Of a stretch of DNA of 64,000 nt, positions 18,210 to 27,250 are shown piece by piece (the stretch's first letter is position 1; each line of letters opens with the position of its first letter). The stretch covers positions 186,001 through 250,000 of the forward strand of contig NZ_QWGE01000005.1 in the NCBI RefSeq assembly GCF_003576375.1, written 5' to 3'. The notes beneath the pieces are model-generated. The model was not told where the DNA came from. It searched no databases and saw only the letters and a list, made by a program, of their open reading frames with translations. The position numbers were made by a program, and so were the translations under genes. The DNA is from Pontibacter oryzae (lineage in GTDB: Bacteria > Bacteroidota > Bacteroidia > Cytophagales > Hymenobacteraceae).

Positions 18210-19736
18210 ATGAGTAAAAATTTAGCCTCTAAAGCTGTCAGCGGACTTAAATGGGGATCAGCGGCTACCGTAGCCAATGCAGTCATGCAGATTGGTTATA
18301 CTTCTGCCATGGCCCGCCTGCTGGCACCAGAGGCTTTCGGTTTGGTGGCCATCTCCAGCGTTATACTCCGGTTTGGAAGCTATTTTGCAAACATGGGCCT
18401 TACCAAGGCGCTTATTCAGAAAGAAGAACTAGAGCCACAGCACATTCGGGCGGCCTTTACAGCTTCGTTTCTGCTAGGCTTGCTTTTTACGGGTATAACT
18501 TGGCTGGCAGCACCGCTAACAGCAAGATTCTTCGAAAACCCGGATGTTGCGCCCATCGTACGCGTCATGGCGCTTTCCTTTTTGGTTAACGGAATCTCTA
18601 TTACATCGCTCAGCTTGCTGGAGCGAGAAATGCGCTTTAAGGCTATCAGCATCATCGAAATCATCTCGTATGTAATTTCATACTTAGGGGTAGGTATCGT
18701 GCTTGCCTACCTGGACTTTGGAGTATGGAGCTTAATATACGCCACGCTGCTTCAGGCTACGCTTACTGCCGTTGGTACGTATGCCATTGTTCGGCACAGC
18801 GTACTGCTGCAGTTTGGCTGGGCCCCTTATAAGCCCCTGTTTAGCTACGGCAGCCGCATGTCGGTTATTAGTTTCCTGGAGTTTTTGAGCCAGGAGTTCG
18901 GGACTATACTTATTGGCCGCGTACTTGGGTCTTATAAGCTGGGTTTGTATAACCGAGCCTACATGCTGGTTAACCTGCCCATGTACATGCTTACGCGCAC
19001 TTTCACGAAGGTTGTGTTCCCAAGTTTCAGCAAGATCCAGAATGACATCAAGAAGCTTGGCCGCATTTACCTTTCCAGCATTACACTGCTGGCTGCCCTT
19101 GTTATTCCGGCCTGCCTGGGTATTTCGGTGGCGGCCCCTGAGCTTGTCCGTATAATCCTGGGCGCACAGTGGGGAGAGTCGGTGCCGGTGCTGCAAGTAC
19201 TAAGCCTGGCTATAGCATTAAGCTTTATAACCATGTTTGCTGGTATCGTTTGCGATGCCAAGGCCGTACTTAACGTAAAGATCGTTCTTAATATCGTATT
19301 TATACTTGTAATCAGCGGCTTGTTCTACCTCCTTCGGGAGTATGGATTGGTAGGCTTTGCCTTTGCTGTTTTGATCGGTGAAATGGTGCGCATGGCAATG
19401 TACCAGCGCGTCATGCTCAGCGTGCTCCAGTTACCATACAGGCAACAGCTATCAATTTACCTGCCTGGAGTGATAAATGGCTTACTGGTAGCCCTAGGCA
19501 TATACCTGGTTAGCACTTTGTTGCGCGGGGCCGATGCGCCGGTGCTGCTGGTGTTTGCCGCACAGATCCTAACCGGAGCAGTGCTGCTCCTGGCGCTTAC
19601 GCTGTTGTTTCCGCACAAACTGCTTCGTGCAGAACTACAAATGGTCCTCAATAAAATGGGCCTTAACAGTAACACCGACTCGACTTCGGGCCGGCTCATT
19701 CACAAGTATAAATCATACATTTTAAAGGAGGCTTAG
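18210..19736 (+). CDS. Lipid-linked repeat-unit flippase (Wzx, MOP superfamily)
   Basis: 508 residues, almost entirely hydrophobic helices (about 12-14). The N-terminal SAVSGLKWGSAATVANAVMQ-like start and ARLLAPEAFGLVAISSVIL are typical of the polysaccharide_synt family flippases that move undecaprenyl-PP-linked oligosaccharide across the inner membrane (Wzx, WcaJ-cluster type lipopolysaccharide biosynthesis proteins). Conserved FLSQEFGTILIGRVLG and YNRAYMLVNLPMYML stretches lie mid-protein. It follows the export and kinase genes and precedes glycosyltransferases and the polymerase, the normal Wzx/Wzy layout. Confidence 0.92.
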   Translation: MSKNLASKAVSGLKWGSAATVANAVMQIGYTSAMARLLAPEAFGLVAISSVILRFGSYFANMGLTKALIQKEELEPQHIRAAFTASFLLGLLFTGITWLAAPLTARFFENPDVAPIVRVMALSFLVNGISITSLSLLEREMRFKAISIIEIISYVISYLGVGIVLAYLDFGVWSLIYATLLQATLTAVGTYAIVRHSVLLQFGWAPYKPLFSYGSRMSVISFLEFLSQEFGTILIGRVLGSYKLGLYNRAYMLVNLPMYMLTRTFTKVVFPSFSKIQNDIKKLGRIYLSSITLLAALVIPACLGISVAAPELVRIILGAQWGESVPVLQVLSLAIALSFITMFAGIVCDAKAVLNVKIVLNIVFILVISGLFYLLREYGLVGFAFAVLIGEMVRMAMYQRVMLSVLQLPYRQQLSIYLPGVINGLLVALGIYLVSTLLRGADAPVLLVFAAQILTGAVLLLALTLLFPHKLLRAELQMVLNKMGLNSNTDSTSGRLIHKYKSYILKEA

Positions 19737-19777
19737 TAACCCCTTGCTTCCCTTTTTTACAAGTTAGAATTTGCTAT

Positions 19778-20980
19778 ATGACCATAGGAATTTGCGGACC
19801 GATAGATTTAACATTACTGGATTGGGAATTTAGGGGCCAGAACCTGCCAGTGACCAATGCTTTTCCGTTACCGACACATTTTATAAATGCCCTGCTGCAC
19901 CGCGGCTATGATGTGGTGGCCTATACCAATTCACCTGTCATAGACAAACCCATGGTACTTGAGGGCAAGCACCTGAAAGTTTGCATTGCACAGCAATTGC
20001 CACAACCCGGGCGCCGTTTCTTTCAGTTCGAGGTAAAGGAGCTCCAGAAGCAAATACAGCAGCACCCCTGCGATTTTATAAGCGCCTTTTGGTCTTATGA
20101 GTATGCCTGGGCTGCGTTACGAACAGGAATCCCTACAGTTGTAAGCCTCCATGACGTTGCCTTACAGATACTTCTGCAACACCGCGATATGTTCAGGCTG
20201 GTGCGTTGGGCAATCAATTACATCGTTGTAACTAAAAGCAGCCACTTGATTGCCAACTCCAGTTACACCTACAACATGCTAGATAAAGGCACGCGCCGCA
20301 AAACCAAGACAATTAATAATTTCTACCCTGCTGAGTTGGAAGAGCAGCTGAGCTTACCAGCGCAGAAGGAGAATTACATTGTATCAGTGGGCATGGGTTT
20401 CTCTAACCGTAAAAACTTCAGTACCGCACTGCATGCATTTGCGCAGGTAAGAAAGAAACACCCAGAGCTAGAGTACCACATGCTTGGAGCCGGCATGGAG
20501 CCTGGAGGCGAAGCCCAGCAGTATGCACGCGAGCATGGCATAGAGGATGGCGTGAAGTTCCTGGGTGTGCAGCCTTACGAGACTGTATTACAGAAAATAA
20601 CCTACGCCAAGGCGCTGTTACACCCTGCCCGCGAAGAATCTTTCGGGATGGTTTTGCTTGAGGCGATGGTTGCGCTTACACCTGTAATTGGTGGTGAAGC
20701 CAGCGGCTATGTGCCTACTTTGCTCGATGGCGGAAAAGCAGGAATGCTTTGCGACATTAACTCTCCGGAGGCTATTGCAGATTGTGTGCTCAGACTGGTA
20801 GATGACAAGCAGCTAAGTCATCGTATAACCCAGCATGCCTATGCATTTGCCCGCGACAACTACTCCGAGGACGTGATTGTGGAGGAGCACCTTGCCTATT
20901 ATGCGCAAATTCTTGGCAGGCCCCTAAAACCACGCCGTAACAGAGAGCGTAGCCATAACGATGCTATTGTAGGAGCATAA
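19778..20980 (+). CDS. Glycosyltransferase family 4 protein
   Basis: 400 residues with the two-Rossmann GT-B fold of GT4 enzymes. The C-terminal half is typical: SVGMGFSNRKNFSTALHAF, the donor-site motif around HPAREESFGMVLLEAMV (EX7E: E-x7-E) and GGEASGYVPTLLDG. It probably adds a nucleotide-activated sugar to the growing lipid-linked repeat unit on the cytosolic side; donor and linkage cannot be read from sequence. The N-terminal part is less conserved and begins MTIGICGPIDLTLLDWE. It lies between the flippase and the polymerase. Confidence 0.9.
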   Translation: MTIGICGPIDLTLLDWEFRGQNLPVTNAFPLPTHFINALLHRGYDVVAYTNSPVIDKPMVLEGKHLKVCIAQQLPQPGRRFFQFEVKELQKQIQQHPCDFISAFWSYEYAWAALRTGIPTVVSLHDVALQILLQHRDMFRLVRWAINYIVVTKSSHLIANSSYTYNMLDKGTRRKTKTINNFYPAELEEQLSLPAQKENYIVSVGMGFSNRKNFSTALHAFAQVRKKHPELEYHMLGAGMEPGGEAQQYAREHGIEDGVKFLGVQPYETVLQKITYAKALLHPAREESFGMVLLEAMVALTPVIGGEASGYVPTLLDGGKAGMLCDINSPEAIADCVLRLVDDKQLSHRITQHAYAFARDNYSEDVIVEEHLAYYAQILGRPLKPRRNRERSHNDAIVGA

Positions 20981-20992
20981 CCATACCTGCGC

Positions 20993-22294
20993 ATGAAGCT
21001 GAATTATACTTTCCTCTTTGTTATACCGCTGGCCCTTATCCTGATCATGGACCAGATGTTTATCGAGCTTGCGGCACCAGACAACCCGGATGCCCAGGGA
21101 GCACTGCTAAACATAACGGTAAAGGTAATGGCTGGCATTTCGTTAGTCTACTGCAGCCTTTTCTTTCAGCGGATGTCGTCATATATGCGGCTGGCGTTTT
21201 TCCTGCTAGTGCTTTATGTGGCAGCGCTGGTGTTTGAGTCGAAGTATGTTTACGGCTCTTTTATGATTTACCCGCACGTGTTTGTTAAGGTGCTTCAGTT
21301 TGCCTATGCTTTTTTTGTATATGCCTATTACAAAAGCAACTACCATGTTAAAACAAAGCATGTTACATGGTTTATACTTGGCGGTTTTCTACTGAACGTG
21401 CTGTTGGTTAATCCGCAAACACTTAGCCTGTCTGCCTTTACAAACCATGAGCGAGGGGTATATTCCACATCCGTGTACATGCTGGTGGTGCCTTTTTTAT
21501 ACTTCCTGAGCAACTATTTCTATAAGAGCAAGTTCCTCAGCCTGTTTTTGGCCTTCTTTGTCTTGTTTCTGATATTCTTTTTTCAGCACCGTACCGTCTG
21601 GATCTCTACTGCATTTGTGCTGGTGGTCTATTATCTGCTTATCCAGTTCAAGACAGATAAGCCCATCAACATTATGGCAAAGCTCCTACCTATAGGTACT
21701 ATAGTGGGCATATTGGGCGTGGTTGCCAGTGGGTTTATACTCTCGATTCACCCGGAGATCGTGGATAAGGTGCAGGAAAGCTTTTCTGATATCGAAAACT
21801 TTGAAAGCCAGGGCACGGGCGGCTGGCGCTACCAGCAGTGGATGTCATACTTGCCGTTCATCGAAAACAATTTCTTGACAGGCATGCGCTTTGAGGGCTT
21901 TGAGCTCCCGATCCAGTTTTACCGCGACGACATTGACGCCCCCGTTTTTGAGGACGGGAACGGACACCACTTCCACAGCTTTTATGTGGAGATCTTCTTC
22001 TACACTGGCCTGATCGGGTTTGGTTTATACTTACTCATCGCGCTTTACCCCATCCTGAAAGCATTCCGGATGCGCGTGCTTACCATCAACCAAATCCTAC
22101 TGGTTGCCTTTATCAGTAGTGGTTTCGTATTCGGGGTATCGTACGTGCTGCCTGTGTTTTTCTACGGTGTGCTGGGTTGGGCCATTGCTGCCATAGAAAT
22201 GGAACGCGTAGAGTATCCTACTTTTATCCGTCAATCAGGCCTGCGTATGAAAGCGCGCCGAACCGTGGCTCAGAAAGCGCTGCAAAGTGCTTAA
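20993..22294 (+). CDS. O-antigen/exopolysaccharide polymerase or ligase (Wzy/WaaL type)
   Basis: 433 residues with about ten to twelve hydrophobic helices and one long periplasmic loop at about 255-335 (GWRYQQWMSYLPFIENN, DGNGHHFHSFYVEIFFYTG). Paired arginines and the H-containing loop fit the Wzy_C/O-antigen ligase family. In this operon, with Wzx, Wzc and Wza homologues, it is most likely the Wzy polymerase that joins repeat units in the periplasm. A ligase role cannot be excluded by sequence. Confidence 0.85.
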   Translation: MKLNYTFLFVIPLALILIMDQMFIELAAPDNPDAQGALLNITVKVMAGISLVYCSLFFQRMSSYMRLAFFLLVLYVAALVFESKYVYGSFMIYPHVFVKVLQFAYAFFVYAYYKSNYHVKTKHVTWFILGGFLLNVLLVNPQTLSLSAFTNHERGVYSTSVYMLVVPFLYFLSNYFYKSKFLSLFLAFFVLFLIFFFQHRTVWISTAFVLVVYYLLIQFKTDKPINIMAKLLPIGTIVGILGVVASGFILSIHPEIVDKVQESFSDIENFESQGTGGWRYQQWMSYLPFIENNFLTGMRFEGFELPIQFYRDDIDAPVFEDGNGHHFHSFYVEIFFYTGLIGFGLYLLIALYPILKAFRMRVLTINQILLVAFISSGFVFGVSYVLPVFFYGVLGWAIAAIEMERVEYPTFIRQSGLRMKARRTVAQKALQSA

Positions 22295-22356
22295 AAAGCC
22301 ACAACTTCTTCGCTTAAATAGCAGTAGAAGTATATACCAAAACCCTTATTACTTGT

Positions 22357-23292
22357 ATGAGTACTTCTATACCGCAAGAACCATTGCACACTCCGGTGTT
22401 GCTAATCATATTTAACCGCGCACACACCACACAAAAAGTATTCGACCGCATCAGGCAGGTAAAGCCCAAGAAGCTATACGTTGCAGCTGATGGCCCGAGA
22501 CCGCACGTAGGCACAGACGCCGTACGCTGCGCCGAAACTCGCCGCATTGTAGAGCAGGTCGACTGGGACTGTGAGGTGAAAACCCTGTTTCAGGAGCAGA
22601 ATCTGGGCTGCGGCGTGGCTCCCTCCCGCTCTATTTCCTGGCTTTTTGAGAACGAAGAAACAGGAATCATACTTGAGGATGACTGCATTCCGTCCAAAAG
22701 CTTTTTCTGGTTTTGCCAGGAGATGCTGGAGAAGTATAAAACCGATACCCGCGTGATGCACATAAGCGGCAACAATTACCTGGATGGCTGGCGCCGCGAC
22801 TCAGACTACTCTTACTATTTTTCGGATAAAGTAAACAGCTGGGGCTGGGCCACTTGGCGCCGAGCCTGGCAACTCTATGACTTTAACCTCGGCAACTACC
22901 AGGAACTCAAGCAGAAAGGCTACCTTAATGGCATTTTCCTTAATAAATTTGAGGAGAAGTATAGGCTTAGTAAGTTAGAGGAGACATTCATAAACATCCA
23001 GAAAGGCGATGTTTGGGATTACCAATGGGAGTTTACCGTGTACAGCAACTCGGGCCTCTGTATTGTGCCGGAGGTTAACTTAGTACGTAACATAGGATTC
23101 GGGGAGGATGCCACCCATACGTTTAACCTGCACGATAAAAAGGCTCAGGTTCATGAAGAGGAGATTACCTTTCCGCTGCGCCATCCTAAGTTTGTGATCC
23201 GGGATGTGGAGTCTGACCGCCGTAACTTCAATAAAATGATGCGCGACAAAGCTAGCGCTAAACTTAAAGCCTTATTCAGCTTTAGCCTATGA
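22357..23292 (+). CDS. Glycosyltransferase, GT2-like/GT-A (HlpA-like nucleotide-diphospho-sugar transferase)
   Basis: 311 residues. The N-terminus TPVLLIIFNRAHTTQKVFDR starts a GT-A fold, and GIILEDDCIPSKSFF carries the EDD metal/donor motif. The middle NSWGWATWRRAWQLYDF is a tryptophan-rich signature of a family often annotated as hemolytic protein HlpA-like or nucleotide-diphospho-sugar transferase in surface polysaccharide clusters. Acceptor and donor are unknown. Its stop overlaps the next glycosyltransferase start by four bases (ATGA). Confidence 0.85.
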   Translation: MSTSIPQEPLHTPVLLIIFNRAHTTQKVFDRIRQVKPKKLYVAADGPRPHVGTDAVRCAETRRIVEQVDWDCEVKTLFQEQNLGCGVAPSRSISWLFENEETGIILEDDCIPSKSFFWFCQEMLEKYKTDTRVMHISGNNYLDGWRRDSDYSYYFSDKVNSWGWATWRRAWQLYDFNLGNYQELKQKGYLNGIFLNKFEEKYRLSKLEETFINIQKGDVWDYQWEFTVYSNSGLCIVPEVNLVRNIGFGEDATHTFNLHDKKAQVHEEEITFPLRHPKFVIRDVESDRRNFNKMMRDKASAKLKALFSFSL

Positions 23293-24536
23293 AATTACTT
23301 TTATCAGCATACGCCTGTGAGCCTCACCGCGGTTCAGAACCCGGCAACGGCTGGAACTGGGCATTAAGCACGGCTAAGATGGGGCACGAAGTATGGTGCC
23401 TGACCACCACCGAAGGCCGCGATAAAATTGAGCGCGAGGTGGAGTTGCTTGCCATGCCCAACCTGCACATAGTATTTGTAGATGTTCCGGCCTGGATAAA
23501 TAAAGTATATAAATACCAGCCCGGTGTATACTTGCACTACATGGTATGGCAGCACCGTGCCTACCTACAGGCAAAAGAGCTGGACCAACGTATAAATTTC
23601 GACCTGGTTCACCATGTAACATTAGGGAGCCTGCAAATGGGTACAGCGCTCTGGCGCCTCAACAAGCCGCTAATTTTCGGCCCTACAGGTGGCGGCCAGG
23701 AAGCACCGCGCGCTTTTAAAAAATACTTTTACCGCTGGTGGAAGATGGAAGTGTTCCGAACGCTTACCAGTGAGCTGCTGCTGGCTTTGAACCCTAATGC
23801 GCGCAAAGCCATGCGCCATGCCTCGCTGGTGCTCACTACCAACCAAGACACGTATGACATGGCGCAACGCGTGGGGGCGCTTAACCCTAAAATGTTCCTG
23901 GACACCAGCTTGCCGGAAGATTTTTACCCGGAGGCATACCCTGAGCGAATCCCAGATGAAACCATGAAAATACTTTGGGTTGGCCGCCTGTTTGCCCGTA
24001 AGGGATTGCCACTCGTGCTGGAAGCGCTAAGCAAGGTGCGCCCCGATGTCAATTTCGAGCTAACCATACTTGGCGATGGCCCTATGCACGACTTCGTGCC
24101 CCGCTGGATTGAGGAGTATAAATTGCAGGGCAAAGTTACCTGGAAAGGCCAGGTGCCTTGGGAGGAAGTGAAGCGAGCCTATACGCAAAGCGATCTGTTC
24201 CTGTTCTGTAGCCTCCGAGATTCCAGCGCTGCGCAGTTTCTGGAAGCCATGGCCTATGGCCTGCCAATTGTAACGCTGGACTTGCACGGCGGCAAAAACC
24301 TGGTGCCTGACGATGCAGGCATTAAAGTACCTGTAACAACGGTTCCGCAAACTGTTCACGACATAGCCGCTGCCGTAGAAAAACTTTACGACCAGCCCCT
24401 GCTACGTAGGCAGATGGGGATGACCGGCTACAAGTTTTCCAAGTCTCAGACCTGGACGCTGAAGACACAACACATCAACGAGTTTTACAGTAAGTATACC
24501 CAGGCGCAGCCCGCCGAGCTTACAATTGAACACTAG
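23289..24536 (+). CDS. Glycosyltransferase family 4 protein
   Basis: 415 residues, GT-B fold. The start MKLLLSAYACEPHRGSEPGN is a known opening of a GT4 subgroup, with the GSEPG glycine loop of the acceptor domain. Later motifs are FGPTGGGQEAPRAFKKY, ILWVGRLFARKGLPLVLEAL, LTILGDGPM and the donor-site region DLFLFCSLRDSSAAQFLEAMAYGLPI. In that region the usual first Glu of EX7E is replaced (RDSSAAQFLEAMA), which occurs in this subgroup. It is translationally coupled to the gene before it. Confidence 0.9.
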   Translation: MKLLLSAYACEPHRGSEPGNGWNWALSTAKMGHEVWCLTTTEGRDKIEREVELLAMPNLHIVFVDVPAWINKVYKYQPGVYLHYMVWQHRAYLQAKELDQRINFDLVHHVTLGSLQMGTALWRLNKPLIFGPTGGGQEAPRAFKKYFYRWWKMEVFRTLTSELLLALNPNARKAMRHASLVLTTNQDTYDMAQRVGALNPKMFLDTSLPEDFYPEAYPERIPDETMKILWVGRLFARKGLPLVLEALSKVRPDVNFELTILGDGPMHDFVPRWIEEYKLQGKVTWKGQVPWEEVKRAYTQSDLFLFCSLRDSSAAQFLEAMAYGLPIVTLDLHGGKNLVPDDAGIKVPVTTVPQTVHDIAAAVEKLYDQPLLRRQMGMTGYKFSKSQTWTLKTQHINEFYSKYTQAQPAELTIEH

Positions 24537-24548
24537 CCCTTAACAAAA

Positions 24549-25388
24549 ATGCTATACATAGTTATACCTGTATTCAACAGAAAGAATTTCACCAGAGAAT
24601 GCCTCCTCTCGCTAAAGCGTGGCACTAACCAGAAGTACAAAGTAATTGTAGTGGACGATGGCTCCACTGACGGCACTGCGGATATGCTGCGCGAGGAATT
24701 TCCGGAGGTTGAAATACTCTTCGGGGATGGAAACCTGTTCTGGACGGCCAGCGTGAACATGGGTATTAAGCATGCCTTGCAGTTAGGCGCCGAATATGTC
24801 ATGACGCTAAACAATGACCTGGAGGTAGCCGAAGACTACATCGAGAATACCTATATATGGATGGCTAAGAAGCCTGCTGCTGTAATCGGTGCACTGGAGA
24901 TGGATGCCGGCACGCGAGAGCCTGCCTTTGGAGGTGAGATAGTAGACTTTAAACGTAACAAGGTACGCTATTTATTGGAGGAGCTGCCCAAAGAGCAGCA
25001 GGTTGGCCTTCATAAAGTATCGCAATTGCCTGGCCGTGGCCTGCTTATTCCACGGGCCGTATTCGAGAAAATTGGCCTGCTCGACCAGGACAGATTCCCG
25101 CACTACGTGGCAGATTACGATTTTACGCACACAGCCCTGCGCAACGGTTTTGAGCTTTATGTGAATTACGACGCAAAGCTCTATACTTACCCTGAGGAGA
25201 GCGGCGAGCGTAAAAACCGCCAAAGCAAATCGTTTAACAACTTCTATAAACACCTGTTTGATATTAAAGGAGGTGGCAACCTGCGCGATTTCACACGATT
25301 TACTCTTAAAAATTGTCCGCCGCCGTACATTCCATACTACCTGGCTAACGGCTATGCTCGTCGTATTTTCGGCTATATGCTAAAATAA
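24549..25388 (+). CDS. Glycosyltransferase family 2 protein
   Basis: 279 residues with a GT-A fold: MLYIVIPVFNRKNFTRECL, VIVVDDGSTDGTADML and the metal-binding region VMTLNNDLEV (NND in place of DxD, usual in rhamnosyl- and related GT2 enzymes). The C-terminal DYDFTHTALRNGFELYVNYDA completes the acceptor site. It resembles rhamnosyltransferase-type GT2 proteins of cell-surface polysaccharide clusters. It is the last glycosyltransferase of this operon and ends two bases before the beta-helix gene. Confidence 0.92.
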   Translation: MLYIVIPVFNRKNFTRECLLSLKRGTNQKYKVIVVDDGSTDGTADMLREEFPEVEILFGDGNLFWTASVNMGIKHALQLGAEYVMTLNNDLEVAEDYIENTYIWMAKKPAAVIGALEMDAGTREPAFGGEIVDFKRNKVRYLLEELPKEQQVGLHKVSQLPGRGLLIPRAVFEKIGLLDQDRFPHYVADYDFTHTALRNGFELYVNYDAKLYTYPEESGERKNRQSKSFNNFYKHLFDIKGGGNLRDFTRFTLKNCPPPYIPYYLANGYARRIFGYMLK

Positions 25389-25390
25389 CT

Positions 25391-26638
25391 GTGCTTTCTA
25401 AGGCCATATCATATGCTAGCCCTTGCTTTCGCAGCTTTATGTTGCGGTATAGCAAGGGCTGGTTCTATTTTATACTTGCCTTATTTACTTCGATTGCCAT
25501 ACTTAGCCTTGGCCGCACTGTTAGAAATTCTCCGAAAGCAGCGTCGCCCAACTATAGCGGGCCCATTATAATAACAAAAGGCGGCACCTACACAGGTAAC
25601 TGGGAATCCAGGGATGCTGATGTTGCCGCCGTAGATGTTAGAACCAGTGAGCCGGTAGTTATTGAGAACGCTAATGTGCGCGGTGCCGGTTTCCTGATCA
25701 GGAGCCAAGGCTACGGAGCTGATATAACAGTACGCAACACGCGTGGCTATGGTCTTCCGCCTACCCCTTATGCCGATTACGCAAAGCCTCGCCGGTTTGT
25801 GGCTATTGATGTCTTTAGGAATGTAGTTGTTGAGAACTGCTACATGCAGGAAACAGCCGGCATTTACCTGGGCGTGGAATATACGGGCAACGGAAGCTCT
25901 ACTGAGAGCATTTGCATCCGGTTTAACAAGGCCCTGGATATTAACGGGCAGATTTACGGCGGCAAAGAGCGGGTGCAGTTTGTGCAGTTTAACTATCGGG
26001 GCGAGGTGCCTAACGCAGAGATTTCATGGAACCAAGTGATAAACAGGCCAGGCACATCGGCTGTTGAGGATAACATTAACATATACAACTCGCGTGGAGC
26101 GCCCTACTCCCCTATCCTCATTCATAATAACTACATACAAGGCGCTTTTCCTTACCCCTTAGAGCTGGAAGAGTACTCTGGCGGCGGAATACTCACAGAC
26201 TCTCCCGGCACCGACTCTTTAACCGCGACAGCTTACGTAGAAGTGTACGAGAACCAACTTGTAGGGCTTGGCAACTATTGCCTTGGTATAGCTGGGGGTA
26301 ACCATATCAATATGCATCATAACAGGGCAGTTGTGGCAGCTGTGTTTAGCAACGGCAAGCCTTACCATTTCTGGACGGGCGGAATTTGGGCTAAAGATTA
26401 CTACAAGCGCGATAACACTTTTGCCAACAGTATGCATCATAACACCTTGGCTGTTTTGGGCAAGACCCGCACTTGGCGCAACGATATCTTTGACAGCACT
26501 TTTGTTGCAGCCGCTGAGTACAGTAATTACCTTTTACCGGATTCTGTTACTAAAAAATTGGAGCATAACGAATTTAAACGCTGGACGCAAAAAGTATCTC
26601 AAAACGGCATTAAATTAGGTCCACAGCTAAGCTCATAA
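25391..26638 (+). CDS. Membrane-anchored parallel beta-helix protein, possible exopolysaccharide-modifying enzyme
   Basis: 415 residues from a GTG at 25391; an ATG at 25439 (MLRYSKGWFYFILALF) is an equally good start. A single hydrophobic helix (about 25-42) anchors or exports it and no sorting domain follows. From about 55 on the sequence shows right-handed beta-helix character: IIITKGGTYTGNW, VVIENANVRGAGFLI, NVVVENCYMQETAGIYLG, ILIHNNYIQGAFPY, VEVYENQLVGLGNY, INMHHNRAVVAA. This fold is shared by polysaccharide lyases, C5-epimerases such as AlgG, and WcaM of colanic acid clusters. Its place at the end of a Wzy-type operon suggests it acts on the polymer in the periplasm; catalytic residues cannot be named. 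The next gene contains a close paralogue of this domain. Confidence 0.75.
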   Translation: MLSKAISYASPCFRSFMLRYSKGWFYFILALFTSIAILSLGRTVRNSPKAASPNYSGPIIITKGGTYTGNWESRDADVAAVDVRTSEPVVIENANVRGAGFLIRSQGYGADITVRNTRGYGLPPTPYADYAKPRRFVAIDVFRNVVVENCYMQETAGIYLGVEYTGNGSSTESICIRFNKALDINGQIYGGKERVQFVQFNYRGEVPNAEISWNQVINRPGTSAVEDNINIYNSRGAPYSPILIHNNYIQGAFPYPLELEEYSGGGILTDSPGTDSLTATAYVEVYENQLVGLGNYCLGIAGGNHINMHHNRAVVAAVFSNGKPYHFWTGGIWAKDYYKRDNTFANSMHHNTLAVLGKTRTWRNDIFDSTFVAAAEYSNYLLPDSVTKKLEHNEFKRWTQKVSQNGIKLGPQLSS

Positions 26639-26712
26639 CACAGGATAAACTACACACTTTGTGGAATTTGAACCCCATTTCCTGGCATTGAGAGCATATT
26701 TATTTTTTTAAG

Positions 26713-26743
26713 TTCAAATGTGTGGAATTATTCCACAGTTGAA
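26713..26743. promoter_or_regulatory. Long palindrome, candidate operator
   Basis: TGTGGAA-TTA-TTCCACA (26721-26737) is a perfect 7-bp inverted repeat, and the outer arms TTCAA (26713-26717) and TTGAA (26739-26743) are also complementary. The half-site TGTGGAA recurs at 26660-26666. It has the size of a dimeric repressor or activator site, or it could form a cruciform. The binding protein is unknown. Confidence 0.5.
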
Positions 26744-27079
26744 AAGTACAAATTTAAGCCTTTCAAATATCTAATTATCTATATAATCATATACATCTAT
26801 AATTATGCATTTTTTTGATGCTAACTGTTTCTGATTCTAAGTTTATATATAGACATAACATATCCTGCAAATTTGAAAAGTATAAATTTTTATAAGTAAT
26901 ATTTAATGTAAATAAAACGTGATTTAAAAATTTATTATTGAGAATCAAAAAGCCAAAACACTGAAAAACAGTTAACATACGGGCATTTTCAATTAATGCT
27001 TAATTTAATAATTTCAAGTCTCATATAATTTTTTAGAGATTTTTTAACTAAAGGCTATGATTTCTAAAATTTTCCTGTC

Positions 27080-27087
27080 TATATTTG
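27080..27087 (+). promoter_or_regulatory. Bacteroidota-type -7 promoter element for the secreted beta-helix gene
   Basis: TATATTTG matches the TAnnTTTG consensus exactly. No clear -33 TTG lies at the expected distance upstream, so the call rests on the -7 box alone. Transcription would begin near 27093 and leave a leader of about 158 bases before the ATG at 27251. Confidence 0.4.
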
Positions 27088-27250
27088 CAACAATCAATAT
27101 ATGAACAACTTAACTCTACAGCGCCACTTAACCGTGGAGAATTGACTAGACAAAACTCAGACAACGGTGCTAAAGCCAAAGGTATCGTCAGAGTTTTAAC
27201 AGAAGACAAAACGCAAAAAAATCTAAGTTCTCAACTTTTAGCCAAAGTAA

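Larger units (their letters stand above)
26639..27250 (+). other. AT-rich intergenic region with palindrome and promoter-like elements
   Basis: This 612-base spacer is far more AT-rich than its surroundings. It holds a long imperfect palindrome at 26713-26743, a matching half-site TGTGGAA at 26660-26666, and a perfect -7 box at 27080-27087. The frame 27085-27270 is open for 61 codons from a TTG, but it starts within the -7 box and overlaps the next gene, so I do not call it. I saw no terminator for the exopolysaccharide operon here. Confidence 0.6.
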
